Assembly: GCA_025642075.2 (NCBI GenBank)
Contig: JAODUO010001069.1
Span: 95,341-159,340, forward strand
DNA: 64,000 bases
Source: Ridgeia piscesae
Lineage: Eukaryota > Annelida > Polychaeta > Sabellida > Siboglinidae
Reading direction: 5' to 3'
Positions 13,031 through 25,186 of the stretch are shown here, piece by piece (position 1 is the stretch's first letter; each line of letters begins with the position of its first letter). Both the position numbers and the translations under genes were made by a program. The notes beneath the pieces are model-generated. The model had not been told where the DNA came from, made no database searches, and saw only the letters and a list, made by a program, of their open reading frames with translations.

Positions 13031-13540
13031 CAAAATTCCATGCTAAAATATATAGCTATACAGAGGTGCACATATGGAACAAATTGAAAACGTAGTCAAG
13101 ATAAATTAACAATGGTTTAATATGTGCTGTTCTTGATCGATCGTACATCAAATCCGACATTTTCTTTGGCCCCCGTTTTCATTTGAAGAATAAATTAAAA
13201 TTAGTGTTCTATTATATTCTGACTGCATGCATGACTTTTGAATTTGCATGAAGACATAATTATAGTTATTAGCTATCAAAAAATGATTATAAACACATTG
13301 CATTAATGTATTTTAAACTGATTAAACATGAATATTAATTTAAGTTGTGGCATAGAAATGTAAAGTAATAATTATTAATTTGAAGATATTAGGCCTTATG
13401 TTAAGTCATAAAACAATTAATCATCTCTGGCTGCCTGGGTCTATCAGCTGGCTTTGCTGTCTTCGCCGTTGTGCGTGTGTCTTTCATCGTAGGCTTACTC
13501 GCCTTCACCTCTTCGTCAACCTCTGCCGCTTCAGTATCCG
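13031..13540. other. AT-rich spacer
   Basis: AT-rich sequence without a supported gene, leading into the transposase remnant. Confidence 0.4.
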
Positions 13541-14600
13541 TTTCATCTTTGCAACGGAGCCTCAGGATGCGCAAATTCTGGAAGGCATCGGAATGGTGAT
13601 GATTCCTATTGTACTACTCACCGTAACTCACCATTCATTTTGAATGCAATCTTGCCTGACAACTTTCTTAAACACTGAATGTTGCTGTCCTGGGCAGTGT
13701 ATCAGCTCCTGCAAGAGAGTGTGTCCCCAGGATCATTGAGGAAAGCTCAAGTAGCATTAGAAAAATGTGTCATCTACACAGCTCGCCTCTATGGGAAGGA
13801 ACATGTTAGTTATAACGGTCACCAGCTAGTACACTGGCCAGACACAGTGCAGACATGGGGACCACTTTGGGCAGTCATGTTTTCATTTTGAAAGCATGAA
13901 GCATGGGACTCGGCATACAGCTATTCAAATAGCAGAAAGGTACCTCACTATGCGGTGCCTTCCTTCATTAGAACAACTCTGAATCCCGAATGCTTCCAAA
14001 GAAGTATCAGAAATGCATGCTAACTTGTCTCATCATGGCATGTATGTTTGAAAGAGCACCCGTACAGTTGGAAGGGTGGGAATGTATCGGCAACCTAAGC
14101 AAGACTTGCCATTCAGCGTGCATTCCAACTTCAGATTGAAGTAGGTACCATTGCTGACCATTATGACCACTTCTCGAGGAGTAGACTAATGCTTTCATCC
14201 ATGAACTATCGGCATGGTAAACTAAAGAAACGAGTTGATCATGCAATTCAAGGTGATTGTGGCAATGTATTCATCGTGAAAACACTTATTGTGATGAAGC
14301 TGCCTTGCCACTGGTGTGCACGGTAATTGCACATGTCAGGATAGCTGTCTTGTGCTTTTGTTAAAGTGTGAAAATGAAAACGGGCACATTTTCACAGACA
14401 GACAGGTTGGTGTGGTCTCTGACTATATGCATCAGTTTCAACCAACTAATGCTATTAGGGCTGAAAGCATTGCAAGAAAGTGCATTTTGTTATCAGTTGG
14501 CAACAAAGAATATGCAATTCCACTGCCTAATTCTTTAGAAACTGACCGAGTCCGTAGTAAATGCAGATGTCAGGAAATATTTTTATTTGTTGACAATTTC
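13541..14600 (+). pseudogene. EnSpm/CACTA-like transposase remnant (C-terminal half)
   Basis: Pieces in shifting plus-strand frames line up in the order expected of Tnp2-like EnSpm proteins of animals: MRKFWKASE (near 13567), FLLYYSP, ILPDNFLKH, LLSWAVYQLLQESVSPGS, LYGKEHVSYNGHQLVHW and TVQTWGPLW (to about 13872). HFESMKHGTRHTAIQIAERY follows after a frameshift, and then an ARKCILLSV/YAIPLPNSLETD tail near 14470-14545. At least three frame breaks and internal stops make it inactive. The family call rests on the N-H-LVH and V--WGPLW signatures, from memory. Confidence 0.6.
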
Positions 14601-15149
14601 CTTCAACTAGTTTCCAATGGTATTCAACGGTATACCATTGGCTCTTTTTTGTAAGGGATGCTGAAGTGTGACCGTGCTTCATCCAAGAGCCGTCATAACT
14701 GACACTCAGGTCAATCACTTCGGCACCCTCGAATGATGGATCAACGTTGACGTAGACTCGCCGCACAATCTTCGCAGCAACGTCGAGGATGCTGGTCGCT
14801 GTCACTTTGCTGGCATCCGTGATGGTGCGTCTGTGGGTAGCAAACGTAGTTTGGTTGATGGTATTCGTGTCTAGGTATCGGCACAACTTCACGATGCCAC
14901 TGTAGCCAACACCCATGTCCATGGAAGCTGACACCACCGACCGTACCACAAGTGGCAGGTTCCTGCTGTGCCGCCGATGCGATCAGAAGAGTGAGTACTG
15001 CTGGTGACATCCTCGCGTGTCACACAGTACGTCTCCATCTTGTAGACCAACCCCAGTTGACAGTCAATGACACGGATAGCAACGGTAGCGCAGTGACAGG
15101 TTGGACACAACGGCGTCTTCACCAGCTCAGTCAGTTTGGAGACTCGCAT
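14527..15149 (-). pseudogene. Mutator-like transposase domain remnant
   Basis: On the minus strand CPTCHCATVAIRV (a CxxC-like pair) precedes LGLVYKMETYCV. After a frame shift follow ASMDMGVGYSGIVKLCRYLD and then VSYDGSWMKHGHTSASL. The last piece matches the DGSWxKRGHTS catalytic block of animal Mutator-like (MULE) DDE transposases, with the first acidic residue in DG. The frame breaks near 14940 and the C-terminal half is missing: sequence after GHTSASL runs into the ACCATT-type repeat and the opposite-strand CACTA-like remnant. Confidence 0.6.
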
Positions 15150-15409
15150 GACAACAGTGGAGAGAGTCTCGTGAAGACTGCCATCCTCTTGGCGGATTCC
15201 TCTGGTTTGTCTCGCTGTCTCATGCAGAAGACGCTGATAGTCAAATGTGTTTGTAGTTGCAAAAGTGTCATCATTTCCAACAAGTCTTCAACTGCTGCAC
15301 CTGTTAGATGATGCCGCAGGATAAATGAGATGACAGTCACAATGGCTAATCCTTCGGTGATGTCAGATCCGTCTTGAATAGAGTCCTCAGCTTTCGGAAC
15401 GCTTGGCAT
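15131..15409 (-). pseudogene. N-terminal EnSpm-type segment next to the Mutator-like piece
   Basis: The minus-strand frame SDITEGLAIVTVISFILRHH followed by LTGAAVEDLLEMM resembles the RHxLTxxALEDLL helix block found near the N-terminus of animal EnSpm-like proteins. It sits immediately upstream of the Mutator-like segment on the same strand but in another frame. Either a nested insertion or an old fused element would explain this. Confidence 0.45.
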
Positions 15410-16400
15410 ATCCTGGGAATTAGGAGTGTAGTGATGCCCCTAGTTGTCATCCGGAAATATGTGAAAATGTGAACACATGTTTAATATTTTAAAAGTGATT
15501 ATGTATGTTTTCGATAAAATACAAATTCAGTTATTACTTATACAAGGATTTCTGGCTGTAGTCAGTAGAAATGCACCTCTGTTGTTCAAATGGTAACTTG
15601 AAAAATCTGTTGAAAGTCAGGTGAAAAGTGATTGGAGCTAAACAAATTGGCGATAATAAACATCGATGCAAAGCCATTTTAGAAAATACTGCCATGTTTC
15701 TTTATGTTTGGTCCTGTTTTAGCTCACATATTCAATTGCATTGAAATTAGCAAAATAAAAAATATTCTAAAACTTCACTGGACACTAGTATTACATTGCT
15801 GTTACATTATGGTTTCACAATAGTTTGATAAGCACTTATATCTGACAAGTTGTCTAAATGCACATAATCATAACACCTATATATATTAGCCCCAAAACAG
15901 GTTGAACTGCATGAAAGATGGCTTTCTTCATTACTTGTCAAGATCGCTAAACACAAGCACTAGCCACCGATGCCATGGCAACCACCATAATGTTTGATTA
16001 AAATGCATGACTTCCATGACCATTCTTACAGGCAAAGTGTCACACTACTTGTTTCTAATTATCCTTCAGAAAATAAAACTCTAAATATAATTTTGAGACA
16101 GCCCGATTATTGCAACCAAAACCAACACAAAGTCCTATCTTTTAACTTGGCGGAAATTTGCCTTCCTCCACCATGAGCTGACTTCGTTTTTGAGCGCGAG
16201 ACTTACATGGCCTATTAGACCTTTACTATAGTAAATTTCTTCATAAACCAAAACATGGTCACAACAAAATGTGCTGTTCTATACAATTGATACGTATCCT
16301 ATGTTTATAATAGTTGTTATTAATTAGTATTTTCATTTTGTTGAGATGACACCGGAGACTTGGTGCGCCACCTGGAGGCAGCGACAGACGGCAAGAATGT
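15410..16400. other. AT-rich spacer
   Basis: I see no gene, RNA gene or repeat array in this AT-rich stretch. Confidence 0.4.
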
Positions 16401-16431
16401 GTCGCTCAGTGGACAACTACAGTATGGCAGA

Positions 16432-16519
16432 GGGAGAGGCAGCAAGTAGCCCACGTGGAAGTAGAATTCTGAGTTCTGAAGAGGACTCGACAGATGATGA
16501 AACACCAACAGACAGATAA
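16432..16519 (+). CDS. Possible short acidic C-terminal exon (unassigned)
   Basis: The plus-strand frame from the ATG in CAGTATGGCAGAGG encodes a short Ser/Glu/Asp-rich peptide with SSEEDSTDDETPTDR before TAA. The composition looks like a disordered coding tail, but there is no family match and no clear splice sites. It is kept only because two further exon candidates follow on the same strand. Confidence 0.2.
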
Positions 16520-16634
16520 CATGTACCCGTATGTAGTGAATTTTTACCTCTTACTTTTTCCATAAGCAACCAACATCTTGTGGTGCTCCAAGTGCATGCA
16601 TGAAGTGAACTATATTCCACTGAATATGAATCGT

Positions 16635-16638
<4 letters not shown>

Positions 16639-16685
<47 letters not shown>
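16639..16685. repeat. (AT)n microsatellite
   Basis: An uninterrupted run of AT dinucleotides, about 23 units. Confidence 0.95.
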
Positions 16686-16688
<3 letters not shown>

Positions 16689-17150
16689 GGCTTTATGCAG
16701 ATGATTAACATTTTTAGCAGTCATACTTTTTTTGGTGGACACATGCATGTTAGCCAGTTGAGATGTCTTTTTATGACCAAAAATAAACTACAAACACAAA
16801 ACTGTGACACCATTCTTCAGGGCATACTTGACTTGACTGATGACCTTATTTGCTACTTATTTTTTATCTGTCAGTCAGTGCGTTTTACTTGTATGTGTGT
16901 GCATATATATATATCATTTGTTAATACATGCCTGTTATAGTTATTCTTAATGTTAGTAATAGTAGTATGCATGCATGTTTTTATTTATGTCTATTATTTT
17001 AATTAATAGTTTAATTAATATTTTAAAATAAGTTTACATCTACAGAGTATCCACTATTTTTATTCTGATGTTAAAGAGCTTCCTAAGTTTTTGGTATTCC
17101 GTTGCGTTTTGCAGTAACACATGAATTTAATCCTTGATGCAAATTTCTAG

Positions 17151-17221
17151 ACCAAGAAAGAAGACTGCTCATAACACTGGAAGAAGAGGCTAGGGTCCAA
17201 CTTAGAACTAAGCTTGCTTCT
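17151..17221 (+). CDS. Candidate internal exon of an unrecognised gene
   Basis: A 71-nt stretch lies between AAATTTCTAG and GTAAGT, a strong donor. One frame is open and encodes ERRLLITLEEEARVQLRTKL, a charged helix; the other two frames contain stops. It ends in phase 0, matching the start of the candidate at 18791. I do not recognise the protein. An RNA-seq junction would settle it. Confidence 0.35.
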
Positions 17222-17667
17222 GTAAGTATCGTGTCCACGTACGTCTCCTTCAACTACACATAACCAGGGGTAGAACTACCCACTAGTCCGCTAGTTCGCA
17301 CACTAGTAAAGATAAGGGTGGACTAGTAAACCTGCCTAATAATTAGTCGGTTTTCTAGTAAAGGTCAATGTGTCATCCACCCCACCCTACATCAATCGAT
17401 CAAGTCTTTTTGTAGTCACAGTGACCCTAATCCCAACACATCCACAGGTTGGGGGATGTAACTAAATCCCAAGTCATTAAAACGTTGATAAGTTGTTGCC
17501 AGTGAGAAACTGGCTACAGCAGCTTCCTTAATTTTCTGATAAATGATGACATAGCTTGCCAGAATTTATAGTATCAGGTACTCTGTTTCCAGGTTGACGG
17601 GTTATACAGTGTGGGTGAATGCCCACAACCTCCAGTATGTGAGTCGTGCTGATGTCAGAAGACAACG

Positions 17668-17785
17668 TACACAGTCTGTGAAGTAATCTCCACAGAGAAC
17701 AGCTGTCACAGTCTGTGAAGTAATCTCCACCAGAGAACAGCTATCACAGTCTGTGAAGTAATCTCCACCAGAGAACAGCTATCCA
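17668..17785. repeat. Short tandem repeat, about 40 bp x 3
   Basis: Three direct copies of a unit containing CACAGTCTGTGAAGTAATCT and AGAGAACAGCT. Confidence 0.85.
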
Positions 17786-18426
17786 GTTGCAGTTTGAGTG
17801 TGAAAAAATATAATGCCTTCAAGGAAAGCACTATCAAAACTTAATTTGATGGCCATGGGGTGTGTGCCGTCATTTGTGAGTATCTGAACTGCTTCCCTCA
17901 AGCAAACATTTAGGAGTATTAAAACCAGATCATCTAGGTTTAAAAACATGTTTTACTCATAGGCCGCGAGACTGTTCGTTGCACTATTTTATGTTGCCAT
18001 GCTTATTTATTGCTGTCAATTTTTTTTTTATTGCTAGTTAATTTAATTTTACATTTTTATGTGCCATTACACTTTCTTTGCGCGTTTTAACATTTTAAAA
18101 TAATAATATTTAGACCATACTGATATCATATTACCAAGTTGAACTGTTTATGTAAAGATATGAACGATTTTCTGACAATGTGTTGCCAGTTAGCTGCTAA
18201 AGTTACACTTCAACTTACAATGTCTGGTGTGTAGCTGCTTTATAATATGTTCTGTTTAACTGGTACTTGCATGATTCCTGTGAATCAACATGCTCCATAC
18301 ACGGCATTACACGATAGGTCACTTTTCCCAAATGAGAATGCATCTTTACCCTGCTTGTTATGTATTTTGTTGGAAGTAAACTAATATATTTCCATATGAA
18401 TATGCATGGTTTCCTGGATATTTCAG

Positions 18427-18507
18427 ATGTCGTGAGAAGGATCCATTGATCCACCGAGAAAAAACACATCAAGAAACTCAATATTTGTCAAAAACTTTAA
18501 TATAGGA
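18427..18507 (+). CDS. Alternative candidate terminal exon (weak)
   Basis: After TATTTCAG an open frame reads CREKDPLIHREKTHQETQYL and stops at about 18505; an AATAAA lies near 18581. No homolog is recognised. It competes with the candidate exon at 18791 as the continuation of the exon at 17151. Confidence 0.15.
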
Positions 18508-18790
18508 AGCCCCTGTCATCCCAGTGAATTGATTTGAATGTCATGCATAGATCAAAGCACATGTATACATACATACAGTAATAAATATTCAGAAATGTTT
18601 ATACTGATGTGGTTGTGTTGTATGTGATCACTATGGTCTTAAATAGTGCTATAGCCAGAGCTAATACATCTGAGCTGGGATTCTAACATACAGCACCCTC
18701 ACACGGATGGGATAAAAACTTTAAACAGATACCATATTAATCAACGAGACGTCTTGAGATTGGGCGAAATCTGTGTGCCTTTGGTTTCAG

Positions 18791-18916
18791 GTTTCACCGG
18801 GGGAGTGCCCCAGCTCCTGTCTAATAGCTGTGCTACATGCGTGCTGTGTATGTGGCAGAACTATAGATACTAACATCCGTATTCTGTACACGAGCAGCTA
18901 CAAAACAACATACTAA
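18791..18916 (+). CDS. Candidate last coding exon of an unrecognised gene
   Basis: After TTGGTTTCAG an open frame of 41 codons runs to TAA. It contains SCLIAVLHACCVCGRTIDTN and ends in YTSSYKTTY. It starts in phase 0, as the exon at 17151 requires. The cysteine cluster and ordinary composition look coding. The family is unknown and the exon lacks independent support. Confidence 0.3.
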   Translation, partial: VSPGECPSSCLIAVLHACCVCGRTIDTNIRILYTSSYKTTY

Positions 18917-18979
18917 TTGGGAGTAACCATTGTTACCCAGTTGTGATGGTGCTATTTCTAGATGGGTTTACTTTAGATA

Positions 18980-18981
<2 letters not shown>

Positions 18982-19022
<41 letters not shown>
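18982..19022. repeat. (AT)n microsatellite
   Basis: A run of AT dinucleotides, about 20 units. Confidence 0.95.
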
Positions 19023-19026
<4 letters not shown>

Positions 19027-19099
19027 TTGATCAACCATGTAAGTGCATAGTTTAACATAAGCTTATATATTGCAGTTCACATAAAGAATGTCATGTTTA

Positions 19100-22000
19100 T
19101 TTCCTAGGAACAGTTTAATAATCCACAAATGTAAGCATGACAGCTAATTAACCACAGTCCATTTAAGCATGACAGCTAATTAACCACAGTCCATTTAAGC
19201 ATGACAGCTAATTAACCTCACTCCATTTAAGCATGATAGCTAACCCCATTCCATTTAAGCGTGACAGCAAACCCTACTCCATTTAAGCGTGACAGCAAAC
19301 CCACTCGATTAAGCGTGACAGCTAACCCCACTCCATTTAAGCGTGACAGCTAATAAACCCCACTCCATTTAAGCGTGACAGCAAACCCTACTCCATTTAA
19401 GCGTAACAGCTAATTAAGCCACTCCATTTAAGCATGACAGGTAACCCTACTCCATTTAAGCGTGACAGCTAACCCTACTCCATTTAAGCGTGACAGCTAA
19501 CCCCACTCCATTTAAGCGTGACAGCTAATAAACCCCACTCCATTTAAGCGTGACAGCAAACCCTACTCCAATTAAGCGTGACAGCAAACCCCACTCCATT
19601 TAAGCGTAACAGCTAATTAAGCCACTCCATTTAAGCATGACAGCTAATCCCACTTCATTTAAGCGTGACAGCTAATCCCACTTTATTTAAGCGTGACAGC
19701 TAACCCCACTCCATTTAAGTGTAACAGCTAATTGACCCCACTTGATTTAAGGGTGACAGTTACCCCACTCCATATATGCATGACAGCTAACCACACTCCA
19801 TTTAAGCGTTACAGCTAACCACACTCCATTTAAGCGTGACAGCTTACCCCAGTCCATATAAGCTTGAGAGCAAACCCCACTCCATTTAAGCGTGACAGCA
19901 AACCCCACTCCATTTAAGCATGACAGCAAACCCCACTCCATTTAAGCATGACAGGTAACCCTACTCCATTTAAGCGTGACAGCTAACCACACTCCATTTA
20001 AGCGTAACAGCTAATTAACCCCATTCCATTTAAGCGTGACAGCTAACCCCACTCCATTTAAGCATGACAGCTAACCCCACTCCATTTAAGCGTGACAGCT
20101 AACCCCACTCCATTTAAGCATGATAGCTAACCCCACTCCATTTAAGTGTAACAGCTAATTAATCCCACTCGATTTAAGCATGACAGTTACCCCACTCCAT
20201 TTATGCATGACAGCTAACCCCACTCCATTTAAGCATGATAGCTAACCCCATTGCATTTACGTGCGACATCTAACCCCAGTCCATTTAGGCGTGACAGCTA
20301 ACCTCACTCCATTTAAGCGTGACAGCTAACCCTAATCCATATAAGCGTGAGAGCAAACCCCACTCCATTTAAGCATGACAGCAAACCCCACTCCATTTAA
20401 GCGTGACAGCAAACCCCAGTCCATATAAGCGTGAGAGCAAACCCCACTCCATTTAAGCATGACAGCAAACCCCACTCCATTTAAGCGTGAGAGCTAACCC
20501 CACTCCATTTAAGCGTGACAGCAAACACCACTCCATTTAAGCGTGACAGCAAACCCCACTCCGTTTAAGCGTGACAGCAAACCCCACTCCATTTAAGCGT
20601 GACAGCTAACCCCACTCCATTTAAGCGTGAGAGCTAACCCCACTTCATTTAAGCGTGACAGCTAACCTCACTCCATTTAAGGTTGAGAGCTAACCCCAGT
20701 CCATATAAGCGTGAGAGCAAACCCCACTCCGTTTAAGCGTGACAGCAAACCCCACACCATTTAAGCGTGACAGCTAACCCCACTTCATTTAAGTGTAACA
20801 GGTAACCCCACACCATTTAAGCGTGACAGCAAACCCCACTCGATTAAGCGTGACAGGTAACCCCACTCCATTTAAGTGTCACAACTAACCCCACTTCATT
20901 TAAGCGTGACAGCAAACCCCACTCCATTTAATCGTGACAGCTAACTCCACTTCATTTAAGCGTGATAGCTAACCCCATTCTATTTACGTGCGACAGCTAA
21001 CCCCACTCGATTTAAGCGTGACAGTTACCCCACTCCATTTATACATGACGGCTAACCCCACTCCATTTAAGCATGATAGCTAACCCCATTCCATTTACGT
21101 GCGACAGCTAACCCCAGTCCATTTAAGCGTGACAGCTAACCACACTCCATTTAAGCGTGACAGCTAACCTCACTCCATTTAAGCGTGACAGCTAACCCCA
21201 GTCCATATAAGCGTGAGAGCAAACCCCACTCCATTTAAGCATGACAGCAAACCCCAGTCCATATAAGCGTGAGAGCAAACCCCACTCCATTTAAGCATGA
21301 CAGCAAACCCCAGTCCATATAAGCGTGAGAGCAAACCCCACTCCATTTAAGCGTGACAGCAAACCCCACTCCGTTTAAGCGTGACAGCTAATCCCACTTC
21401 ATTGAAGCATGACAGCAAACCCCACTCCATTTAAGCGTGACAGCAAACCCCACTCCATTTAAGCGTGACAGCAAACTCCACTCCATTTAAGCGTAACAGC
21501 TAATTAACCCCATTCCATTTAAGCGTGACAGCTAACCCCACTCCATTTACGTGTGACAGCTAACCCCACTCCATTTAAGTGTAACAGCTAATTAATCCCA
21601 CTCGATTTAAGCGTGACAGTTACCCCACTCCATTTATGCATGACAGCTAACCCCACTCCATTTAAGCATGATAGCTAACCCCATTGCATTTACGTGCGAC
21701 AGCTAACCCCAGTCCATTTAGCGTGACAGCTAACCTCACTCCATTTAAGCGTGACAGCTAACCCTACTCCATTTAAGCGTGACAGCTAACCCCACTCCAT
21801 TTAAGCATGACAGCTAACCCACTCCATTTAAGCATGACAGCTAACCCCACTCCATTTAAGCGTGACAGCTAACCCCAGTCCATATAAGCATGACAGCTAA
21901 CCCCACTCCATTTAAGCATGACAGCAAACCCCACTCCATTTAAGCGTGACAGCTAACCCCACTCCATTTAAGCGTGACAGCTAACCCCACTCCATTTAAG

Positions 22001-22560
22001 CGTGACAGCTAACAACACTCCATTTAAGCGTGACAGCTAACCCCACTCCATTTAAGCGTGACAGCTAACCCCACTCCATTTAAGCGTGACAGCTAACCCC
22101 ACTCCGTTTAAGCGTGACAGCTAACCCCACTCCAATTAAGCATGACGGCAAACCCCACTTTATTTAAGTGTGACAGGAAACCCCACTCGATTAAGCGTGA
22201 CAGCTAATTAACCCCACTCCATTTAAGCGTAACAGCTAATTAACCCCACTCCATTTAAGCATGACAGCTAACCCCACTCCATTTAAGCATGACAGCTAAC
22301 CACACTCCATTTAAGCGTGACAGCTAACCCCACTCCAATTAAGCATGACGGCAAACCCCACTTTATTTAAGTGTGACAGGAAACCCCACTCGATTAAGCG
22401 TGACAGCTAATTAACCCCACTCCATTTAAGCGTAACAGCTAATTAACCCCACTCCATTTAAGCGTGACAGCTAACTCCACTCCATTTAAGCGTACCAGCT
22501 AATTAACCCCATTCCATTTAAGCGTGACAGCAAACCCCACTCCATTTAAGCGTGACACTG
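19100..22560. repeat. 28-bp minisatellite
   Basis: More than 110 direct copies of a 28-bp unit with CCATTTAAGCGTGACAGC followed by TAACCCCACT. Variants with an extra TTAA (GCTAATTAACCCC), CAAACCCC in place of CTAACCCC, and ATATAAGCGTGAGAG occur in repeated multi-unit blocks, so the array also grew by duplication of longer segments. It lies beyond the 3' end of LAMTOR4. I saw no exon-derived sequence in it. Confidence 0.95.
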
Positions 22561-23275
22561 ACAGCAAACCCTACAAAAATGCTTTTGTGTCACGTCTGGG
22601 AGGGTGGATTGCCGCCCCTTTTGTGTCAAGTCTGGGAGGCTGGTGTACCCCCCCTTTGTGTCATATCTGGGAAGGTAGAGTACCCCCACTATATCTCACC
22701 TGGAAGTTGATGAACTCATTTCATCCCTTACTCACCCTCTCAAACTTAATGAACAAATCAATCATTCACACATCGACTGACTCATTCACTCATCCATTGA
22801 CTTCATCACTCAGTCCCTCACTCACTCAGTCTTGCGAGTGAAATAGTCACTGGTGCATTAGACACTGGCCAGTAGAGTTGACCACGTCATCAAAAACTGA
22901 TGCATGTGTATCTTCTACACAAGAATGACAGTCAGGTTTTCCCAAAGTATTCACGTGACCCAATATTGTGGTCACTCTGTCACTGCCCAGTGTCCACACA
23001 AAAGAACACCCAACTTCACAGATATAATGTTAAACATTTACTTATATACATTTGTTGCAATGTCTGCACATTGATTGGTGACAAACCATATTGATTTTGG
23101 CAGTCGTAATATGTTTATCATCCAGCAATACTAATAAGCTCACAATTAAGACTACTATATATATACAATTAACTTCAATTAAGTCATGTACAGAAACACA
23201 AAGTGTCTTGAATAATTTGCCTTGACAAGTCCATTCTGATAGAAGGTTGGGCAGGTAGGTGAGATGATGACTCCA
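22561..23275. other. LAMTOR4 3' flank with short repeats
   Basis: Three diverged copies of a unit of about 37 bp with GTGTCACGTCTGGGAGG lie at 22588-22700, followed by a TCACTCATTCA-like simple region to about 22835. The rest holds the probable LAMTOR4 3' UTR. I did not find a clear polyadenylation signal on the minus strand. Confidence 0.4.
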
Positions 23276-23361
23276 TTACACCACAGGGTCGGGTCGCCTC
23301 TTGCACACAAAGACACGGTGATTGGAGACGGTGATGACATACTGGAAGTCATCCCAGATAA
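23276..23361 (-). CDS. LAMTOR4: LAMTOR4 coding exon 3 (terminal)
   Basis: The acceptor CCACGACAG is followed by 27 codons and TAA. The exon encodes IWDDFQYVITVSNHRVFVCK and an RRPDPVV tail, matching the last beta strands of LAMTOR4 (human ...LLVTVSGQRVFVVKRQN). The two leading bases complete a valine codon with the G of the previous exon. Confidence 0.92.
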
Positions 23362-25152
23362 CTGTCGTGGACAAAAGAGAAGCAATACAAATCTCCACAG
23401 CAGTACATTCAAGGGGACATTGTTAGCGCATTGATATCAAATGTTATCATTGCTATTATTAAATAGGGGGCCACACATCCTAATTTTGACATAACTGCGT
23501 AATATCTGGCTGTTGGTATTGTGTCACACAGTTGCATCTACCCCCCGAATCCACCCTTTACAGGATATCTGATTAGATTTACGTAAGTAAACAGCTATGA
23601 AATTAAAAGCATTTTTTGTAAAAACTGGTGTAATTGTACTTGGGCTCATTCATGCATATAATATTATATCAACAGTGAAGTGCACATAAGTGAGTTTTAC
23701 CAGTGTTAACACAGTGGAAATAAATGGTAGATATACTGTCAATTATTGGTGTTCACTACGTAATTTGTGTATGTATTCTTTAGTATATTGCACCATTTTA
23801 TCGTTAAATTACATTAAAGAAGTTTATATGGAGAGGTGGAGGAAGCTGACATATTGTGTAAGGACAAATTTGACTTGCGCCAAAAAATAAACTAATATGG
23901 TATACCAAGTAATAGATTTCAATCATATTGGATATTAATTTAGTACAGGCGAATCAAATTTTTTTATAGTCGGTATGAGTGGATCGATCTTTTCTGCGGA
24001 ATAAACCTCTAACAGAAAACTATCCATGGAAGAACTTTCCTAAAAACAACTAAAACCTGGAAGTGACCTGAGAGTCTTCGGAAGTTGGCAGATGAGTTTG
24101 AAGACTGGAGGACTTTGAGAGACAGTCGTGTGAGCCTCATTAACTGGTCCGCCATCACCTCATCATTCTCCAAGTCTCCACCAGACTGCAACAACAACAG
24201 TGACAGATTGACAACAACACCTGCACATGGCAGACTGCAACAACAACAGTGACATATTCACAATAACACCTGCACAGGGCAGACTGAAACAACAACAGTG
24301 ACAGATTCATAACACCTGCACAGGGCAGACTGAAACAGCAACAGATTCACAACAACACCTACACAACATGACTGAAAGAACAACAACCCCTACACAGTCT
24401 AAACTGAAACAGTAATAGATTGACAACACCACAGTCTAGACTGAAACAACAACAACAACAGTAACAGGTTCACAACAACACATGCACAGCCTAGACTGAA
24501 TCACTGAAACAACAACAGTAATTTGCACAAAATATCTTCTTTTGGCGTTGTACCATTCTGACTTTGCTACAAGTAGAAGCTGCATTATTTGGTGTGTCAT
24601 GGTGATTGGAGATGGACACTCAATACCTGCCATTTTTGCCGGAGGAGAACTTTGGCCCTGAGAGGCGAGTGACCGTTTGGTTTGAACGGTTTGACTTTTT
24701 CTGCAATTGTTTAGTTCCAACTGATTGCAGAATCGTTCAAACCAAACGGCCACTCTCCTAGACTCCTTTCAATATGGCGGCAGCCGACTGCTTCCCCCGA
24801 AAGGAGGTGCTGCAACTGCTTTGAATAAACCAAAGAACATGGAGGTGCAAAATAATTGCATTTGTTTCTACATGCTATTTTTTTTACTGCCGAGATATAT
24901 TGGCAGAAGCTGCCGGCAAGCCAACCAGAATACCAGCGCAACAAGAACGACATGTTCACACCTTCCGGTAATACGTGAACAATAGTAACAGACTCACAAC
25001 AACACCTGCACAGCACAGACTGACACAACAAAATTAACAAGTTCATAACACTTTACAACAAGTTTGTGGCTAACCTTGGTTTGGAATGAGAATATGTGAG
25101 TACTACATTGGAAAAAAGGTGCATTTCTCTGTGCTTTAATTTGTTATCCTCA

Positions 25153-25186
<34 letters not shown>

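Noticed and set aside
13380..13643. 87-codon plus-strand open frame
   Set aside because: Its last part overlaps the EnSpm-like remnant in the wrong frame (MRKFWKASE is in another frame); no independent support.
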